Of a stretch of DNA of 16,094 nucleotides, positions 9,642 through 16,094 are shown one piece after another (positions within the stretch are counted from its first letter, which is position 1; the number at the start of each line of letters is the position of its first letter). The position numbers and the translations under genes were made by a program. This stretch comes from Cudoniella acicularis (lineage: Eukaryota > Ascomycota > Leotiomycetes > Helotiales > Helotiaceae): positions 1-16,094 of the forward strand of contig JAAMPI010001315.1 of NCBI GenBank assembly GCA_013054445.1, written 5' to 3'. The notes below the pieces were generated by a model. That model did not search any database. It was not told where the DNA came from and saw nothing but the letters and a program-made list of their open reading frames with translations.

Positions 9642-9986
9642 CTTCGCCAACGTGCGACTGGAGGTCTCTAGGGAGTTATTTGAGGCCTAGCGAGTTCACC
9701 ATCAGTCTGCGAAGTGATTGTAGTTAATAGAGCTTGTGAAGTTGTGAGGTTGTCAATTTAGTGGGGTAGCTGTTCATGTGTGGCTGTCACAGGCAAAATA
9801 AAATCCAGCATCGGATTCATGGGTCGGAAAGCTCCGCCAAAGTTTTCGCGGAAACTCGCTTGTCCAATCCCGAGCCATTTCTTGCAAAGGAGAGCTTGGA
9901 GTTTGCTCCCAGGCGTTGACAACTTCCATCCAATCCTTCAATTCATCTACAACTCTCTTTTCCTAGCATCAATTGTCTCTGGCAAG
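9642..9986. promoter_or_regulatory. Divergent promoter region between ELP3 and LSC1
   Basis: 345 bp separate the two start codons, so both promoters and 5' leaders must lie here. CCAAT pentamers occur at 9864-9868 and 9930-9934 on +, in the orientation of LSC1; they could bind the Hap (CCAAT-binding) complex, which controls respiratory genes in fungi, but single pentamers are expected by chance. A pyrimidine-rich tract (9940-9965) directly precedes the LSC1 start. No open frame with recognisable content is present. Confidence 0.6.
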
Positions 9987-11297
<1,311 letters not shown>

Positions 11298-11789
11298 AGA
11301 GACGTATATGAATTAGAGGAGGGAACGTTGCACATGGAGCGTTAATGCATTTGTTTGGGTCAATACCTTGGTCGTGTACAGTTAGCAAATTCCCCCAACG
11401 AGTAAAAATGCCAACGCTGGCATATCTCGAGCATATTAGAACACGGTGAAGCATTTACTTACAGTATGATTTCACTCAGACGGTGTAGAGTGAAAGATTG
11501 ACTAATCTCACATATGTCGAGTGAGCTGGTGAGCAAACAACACTAAAACTTGCATTGCGAATAAAGCTTTTGTGTAGACTAAAATGAAGAATAACCAGGC
11601 AAAATTGTGAGTTTTACCTACAGCGCCAAGTCATCATAGTAGCTCATGCTTGACCCCTGAAACCCTGTAATCGGGAGCTCCACACTAGCGAACTTTAGAG
11701 CTCGCGACTGCACCCCTCGAAAACAATCAACAACTTCGAAGACATCTCCCCACCACCCCCCTCTACACCTCCTTCCATCACAACTCAAG
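11298..11789 (+). promoter_or_regulatory. LSC1 3' flank and AP-2 mu promoter region
   Basis: About 490 bp between two genes on the same strand. It must hold the LSC1 3' UTR on the left and the promoter and leader of the AP-2 mu gene on the right. An AATAAA is present at 11560-11565. The last 120 bp before the ATG are C-rich (runs such as CCCCACCACCCCCC near 11748), consistent with a leader. No gene is visible on either strand. Confidence 0.5.
11560..11565 (+). terminator. Possible poly(A) signal of LSC1
   Basis: AATAAA on +, about 265 nt after the LSC1 stop and 225 nt before the next start codon. Suggestive only. Confidence 0.3.
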
Positions 11790-13239
11790 ATGCTTTCTGG
11801 CATTCTGATATTCAACCAGAAGGGTGAAAACCTTATCTTCCGAGCTTTCCGCAACGACTGTCGGCCCCGTCTCGCAGATGTCTTCCGAATCCAAGTCATT
11901 TCCAATGCCCAAGTGCGATCCCCAATCCTCACCTTAGGAAGCACGACTTTCAGCCATGTCAAACACGAAAACATATACTTGGTGGCCATCACGAAAAGTA
12001 ATGCCAATGCGGCGCTTGTGTTTGAGTTTTTGTACAGGTTGGTTGCGCTGGGGAAGGGGTATTTTGGGAAATTTGACGAGGAGGCCGTGAAGAACAATTT
12101 TGTGCTGGTATATGAGCTTCTGGATGGTCAGTAATCACATATATGTTTCTGCGTGTGAGGTTGATGGGGTATTTTCTAATATGTTTTACAGAAATCCTGG
12201 ACTTTGGGTACCCTCAAAACACTGAGACGGATACGCTCAAGATGTACATCACAACTGAAGGCGTCAAGTCAGAACGAACAATGGAGGACTCGGCCAAAAT
12301 CACCATGCAAGCAACCGGCGCGCTTTCGTGGCGAAAAGCAGACGTCAAGTACCGCAAGAACGAAGCTTTCGTCGATGTAATCGAAGATGTCAACCTCCTC
12401 ATGTCTGCGACGGGCACAGTCCTCCGCGCGGATGTTAACGGGCAAATCGTTATGCGTGCCTACTTATCAGGGACACCAGAATGCAAATTCGGGCTTAACG
12501 ACCGCCTGTTGCTAGATGGCGATAGTCTTTCCTCTCTCCCATCCGGAAACAGAATGGGGACAAAAGCGACCAAAGCAGCAGCCGGTAGCGTGACCCTGGA
12601 GGACTGCCAATTTCACCAATGCGTCAAGCTGGGAAAATTCGACACAGATCGCATCATCTCTTTCATTCCACCAGATGGAGAATTTGAACTGATGCGCTAT
12701 CGAGCCACAGAGAATGTCAACCTGCCGTTCAAAGTCCACGCTATCGTCAATGAGATAGGGAAGACGAAAGTCGAATATAGCATTGCTATCCGCGCTAACT
12801 ACGGGAGCAAACTATTCGCGACCAACGTGATCGTCCGCGTTCCTACGCCTCTAAACACAGCGAGGATAACGGAGCGGTGTACACAAGGAAAGGCAAAGTA
12901 CGAGCCGTCCGAAAACAACATCGTGTGGAAGATTCCCCGCTTCACAGGACAAAACGAATTCGTGTTAAGCGCCGAAGCGACTTTAACAAGCATGACGAAC
13001 CAGAAAGCGTGGTCCAGGCCGCCGCTAAGTTTGAACTTTAGTTTGCTGATGTTTACGAGCAGTGGGCTTTTGGTGCGGTACTTGAAGGTGTTTGAGAAGA
13101 GTAATTATTCGAGTGTTAAGTGGGTGAGGTATATGACTCGTGCGGGGAGTTATGAGATACGGTATGTTTCCTTCCCTATCTTCCCTATCTTCCCCTGGCT
13201 ATGTTCGAATGGTAGCTAACGAATGAACGTAGATTTTAG
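11790..13239 (+). CDS. APM4: AP-2 adaptor complex subunit mu
   Basis: Exons are 11790-12126, 12192-13161 and 13233-13239, encoding 437 residues, the size of AP-2 mu in animals (about 435) and fungi. AP-2 is the plasma-membrane adaptor of endocytosis; mu binds cargo and phosphoinositides. Residues 1 to about 140 form the longin-like domain ([40 protein letters not shown]). The linker has QATGALSWR with T154, which aligns with the phosphorylated threonine of animal AP-2 mu (T156). The mu homology domain follows (VDVIEDVNLLMSATG, AYLSGTPECKFGLNDRL, ISFIPPDGEFELMRYR, ending GSYEIRF). Intron 1 (12127-12191, 65 nt) has branch TTCTAAT. Intron 2 (13162-13232, 71 nt) has branch GCTAAC and leaves a final exon of only one base, one Phe codon and the stop; this gives the family's conserved YEIR-x end. 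The symbol follows the yeast AP-2 mu gene; AP-1 mu is less likely given this C-terminus and linker. Confidence 0.95.
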
Positions 13240-14618
13240 TAAACGTTTGACAAATTTCATGAATTGGCGTTACGGATATGGCATAGCAGGCTCAGCATTG
13301 GCGCAGGGAGGGGCATTGCAGGCGTCAAGCGGGTCGAGTGAATAATCAAAATCGGAATCGACATCATTGAAATCATTTACACTAAATATCCTTACATTCT
13401 ACCTATATACGACAAACTTCCAGAAAAACCACTAGTAGGTAGTAATATTTCACTTGATATTCTTTCGTAATCGATTCTCCACCACTAACCAATCCATCAA
13501 GCCTCCTGCTTGCCAGGAACTCTTCTTCATCTCTCGCAATCTCTTGTTCCTAATAAAAACGCAGCAACAGGTGTACACAATCACTTTAAACAGTTTCAAA
13601 CTCACTTAGGAAAGCAGAAGCTAAGAAAGCGAAGAGACAATTGAAGGTGCTACCGTGGGAGGGGCAGAAAGTTACTATTGCCTAAGTATTAATCATGTCC
13701 TAGCATGTTTACTATGTGGGAGTTCCCAAAGGTTTAATTGTGCTAGTGCATCTACTGGATCATTCCTGTTTTATTTTTAAGCAACTTCTATTTTCTCCTT
13801 TTACTTTCCCCTCCTACGTCGAACTTACGAGGGTTTTTTGGTTTTCTATTTCAGTCCACGGGAAGATTTCAGATTTAGTTCTTCGTTTATTCCGTGTACT
13901 TTTCACGTATATCCAGGTGCTAAGGTCCATGACTCTAATGAGTAGAATAAGAATCCAAATCAGAATCACGAGAAGTCTCGAATCTTTTTATTGATTTTCA
14001 CATGGTATTCTTTCTTATATAGTATATATATGTACTCCGTATTCCACATAAGCATGCCAACATCCCCACTAAATCCCAACCCCCTGCTCAAATTTTCCTG
14101 GTCTGCCTACCTATGAACAACCCCAAGAATAAATATAATATGCTATAGTACATATATACCACTGTCACTAACTCCCACTCCCTACCTCATGTACAATGCA
14201 ATTCACCTTTACCTCCTGTCTCTCTTTCAGTACATAGTATTACACATTTTCTCGTCCTGACTCCGGTGATAACTTATCCCCTTTTTTTTCGAGTTTCACC
14301 CATTTTCTTTCTGTGGGTAGTTCTCCAATCCTTTAAAATGTCGTGGCGAGCTGAGCTGTTGAAGTAACTTCCAGCGAGCGAATAAGAGCGTAAGCGATCG
14401 GGAGTTCGTTTCGTCATGGGCGCGAATATTTTGGTGGCATCTCCTTTCCGTCTTTTGTTGCCTTGGTGCAAAACGTATACTTGTATCTTTCGCAATGAAG
14501 CTCGCCTGGCTGTCGCTACCGTGAAGGTTGTCCTCTCTGGATACCTCCAATGAACCCTCCCAATTTTACATCCCGCCGGAAGGGCCTCCCCTCCCCGCTT
14601 ACTCGAGTCCTCCATTAA
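13240..14618. other. Convergent 3' region, no confident gene
   Basis: About 1.4 kb between the 3' ends of the AP-2 mu gene (+) and the surface-protein gene (-). Most is AT-rich with chance frames; one (14274-14615 on -) starts three bases after the neighbour's stop and is basic and featureless, so it is probably 3' UTR. Around 13490-13685 both strands show splice-like signals beside short charged open frames, discussed as a finding. No RNA gene or mobile element is seen. Confidence 0.45.
13552..13557 (+). terminator. Possible poly(A) signal of the AP-2 mu gene
   Basis: AATAAA on +, about 310 nt after the AP-2 mu stop codon. Suggestive only. Confidence 0.25.
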
Positions 14619-16094
14619 TCACCGCGTAACCTCAACAACAAACGGCCCCGACAACCTCGCCTCATCCACAATCTTCAACCCTGGCTCCAGAACCAACGCC
14701 TCCCCTGCACCCCGCGCAATCCCATCATCGCCAACTGGCAACTCATGTCTCCCCCATCGACTCCCATTCGCATAACTCGTCTTCCTCTCCTCATCATCCA
14801 CACCCACGCCCTTAGAATCCAACTCAAATCTCCCCCACTGCTTCCCCTCCACTCCCTCAATTTNCAAACCTTCTTTCAAACCATCTTTTCTCTCCCCTCT
14901 ACTAGAGCCAGGAAGCTCAGCCACGCCCTCCGGCACCTTCGCAATATCTGTCTTTGACACATCTTTCCTAATCTCCTTTTCTAGGTTCTCAATCGATGTC
15001 TCTTTTATGGGGCTTAAGCGCGAATTACGTCGGCGCATGTAGAAGAAAATGGCGAAGATGAGGACGAGAAGGAAAATGGGGATTGTAATTCCTATTGCTG
15101 CTTTTGCTCCTGTTGGGAGGCCTCCTGAGGAAGATGAAGATGAGGAGGAAGAGGAGGCGCCAGAGGAGGTGAGGGGTTTGGGAGATGTTAGGGGGACTCC
15201 GGACCCAATTGTTGGTGATGCTATTTGTGCGTTTGAAGATATACCTGCTGTAGCAGGCAGCGAGGGATTACCTCCCCCTCCATTCGAATTCGAATTTGAC
15301 GGAGCAGCACCTGCACCCGCACCCGTCATAACAACCGCACTCCCCGACCCCACGCTACCCACAGCAGCAACTTCCGCTTCACCACCAAACCCAGCATTTA
15401 CGCTCTGAGCCAGCGCATCCGTCCCCGCACTTAACAATTTCAACACCTCTGAATCGGTACTCCCCCATAAAACGGGAACACCAGTCATGAACTCCACATC
15501 CCTACTGTGCGTGATGGTGATGGTGATAGAACTTTGCGCCGACATGCCGAAACCGCTGATTACTTGGCCCGAGGTAAAGGCTTGTTGGCACATGGCGGGC
15601 ATGCAGGCTACTGTGGTGGAGTAGGTGGTTTGGGGCCCGTCGCAGGTTACGCAGGACCAGCCTCTGTTTTCTTTTTGTTAGATTTTGGGTTTTTGGTTTG
15701 GTATTTAACCTCAATTGACGCATTGAAGAGGATGAGAAATTAATTTTTGAAATAGAAATAGGAACAGAACAGCCAAAAAGAAAAGGAAAGAAAAAGCTCA
15801 CGGCGGACAACAAACCACCCCCCTCGTCGCCGTCCCCAACAAACTAGGCATATCCAAACTTCCCGACGGAAACTGCGTCAACGGACAGGCCGCCGGCCAT
15901 CCCTGGGGACAAACCCCCGGACTATAATAAAACTGATTCCAATTATCGATATTAAACGTATTCGTGGTTGTCTGCGGATAGCATTGTTTATACGTTGAGA
16001 ATTTAGCGTCGCCGCCGGGCGGAATGTTGCCTGAGAGGGCTTGGAAGACCGCATAGCGGCTCGATGTGAGGTCATCGATAGTGGTGGAGGAGCA
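14619..16094 (-). CDS. Cys-rich, Ser-rich single-pass surface protein, 5' end missing
   Basis: The visible part is 445 residues in two exons (16094-15802 and 15663-14619) joined by a 138-nt intron (GTGAGC donor, TCTAAC branch site); the phases agree. The gene runs past the right edge, so the start and any signal peptide are not seen. The ectodomain begins with an N-rich stretch and a Cys-rich pattern (YYSPGVCPQGWPAAC, then GVVCCPPGWSCVTCDG), a layout common in fungal surface proteins. A Gly/Ser/Thr-rich stalk with a run of ten serines follows, then one membrane helix (visible residues about 287-307, AAIGITIPIFLLVLIFAIFF), a basic MRRRNSR stop-transfer, and a charged cytoplasmic tail of about 135 residues. 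The tail contains two related motifs, WGRFEL and WGRHEL. The topology resembles fungal cell-wall sensors, but I see no WSC domain and assign no function. One unresolved base (N at 14864) leaves one residue undefined but does not break the frame. Confidence 0.85.
14739..14837 (-). repeat. Two WGRxEL motifs in the cytoplasmic tail
   Basis: WGRFEL (14837-14820) and WGRHEL (14756-14739) lie 27 codons apart in the cytoplasmic tail of the surface protein, each followed by a short polar stretch. Seen directly in the translation. They may be a repeated short linear motif; a chance duplication is possible with only two copies. Confidence 0.6.

Noticed and set aside
11618..12097. 159-residue minus-strand frame
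   Set aside because: It lies antisense to the well-supported first exon of the AP-2 mu gene and is a shadow frame.
14274..14615. 113-residue minus-strand frame with an ATG, three bases after the surface-protein stop
   Set aside because: It is basic and featureless, lies where the 3' UTR of the upstream gene must be, and fungal genes are not arranged as operons.

Overview
The window reads as nuclear DNA of a filamentous ascomycete fungus. The genes carry many short introns (46-100 nt, one of 138 nt) with GT...AG ends and CTAAC/CTGAC-type branch sites. HET-domain genes, which are typical of Pezizomycotina, are present. The style fits Leotiomycetes, but that placement is inference and was not tested.

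Layout from left to right. (1) 1-2685: a long pyrimidine-rich leader, one small putative membrane-protein gene on + (1067-1354), and a gene-free stretch with two adjacent hairpins. (2) 2686-5551 on -: a three-exon HET-domain gene in which a helical N-terminal region of about 200 residues appears spliced onto the usual Cys-pair plus HET architecture. (3) 6074-7118 on -: a decayed copy of a second, different HET gene, recognisable by its C-terminal half and broken by an in-frame stop and a frameshift. (4) 7806-9641 on -: ELP3, the Elongator catalytic subunit. It is divergent from (5) 9987-11297 on +: the alpha subunit of mitochondrial succinyl-CoA ligase, in seven exons. (6) 11790-13239 on +: the AP-2 clathrin adaptor mu subunit, in three exons, the last only 7 nt. 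(7) 13240-14618: a gene-poor convergent 3' region. (8) 14619-16094 on -: the 3' part of a single-pass, Cys-rich, Ser-rich surface protein that continues beyond the right edge.

The right half is housekeeping: tRNA wobble-uridine modification, the TCA cycle and endocytosis. ELP3 and LSC1 share a 345-bp divergent promoter region. The left half is accessory: one intact and one dead HET gene side by side suggest a small, fast-evolving self/non-self recognition locus. There is no transposon, rRNA, tRNA or CRISPR array that I can support. Splice sites were assigned by eye from reading phase, consensus and family homology; the housekeeping gene models are firm, and the accessory ones less so.
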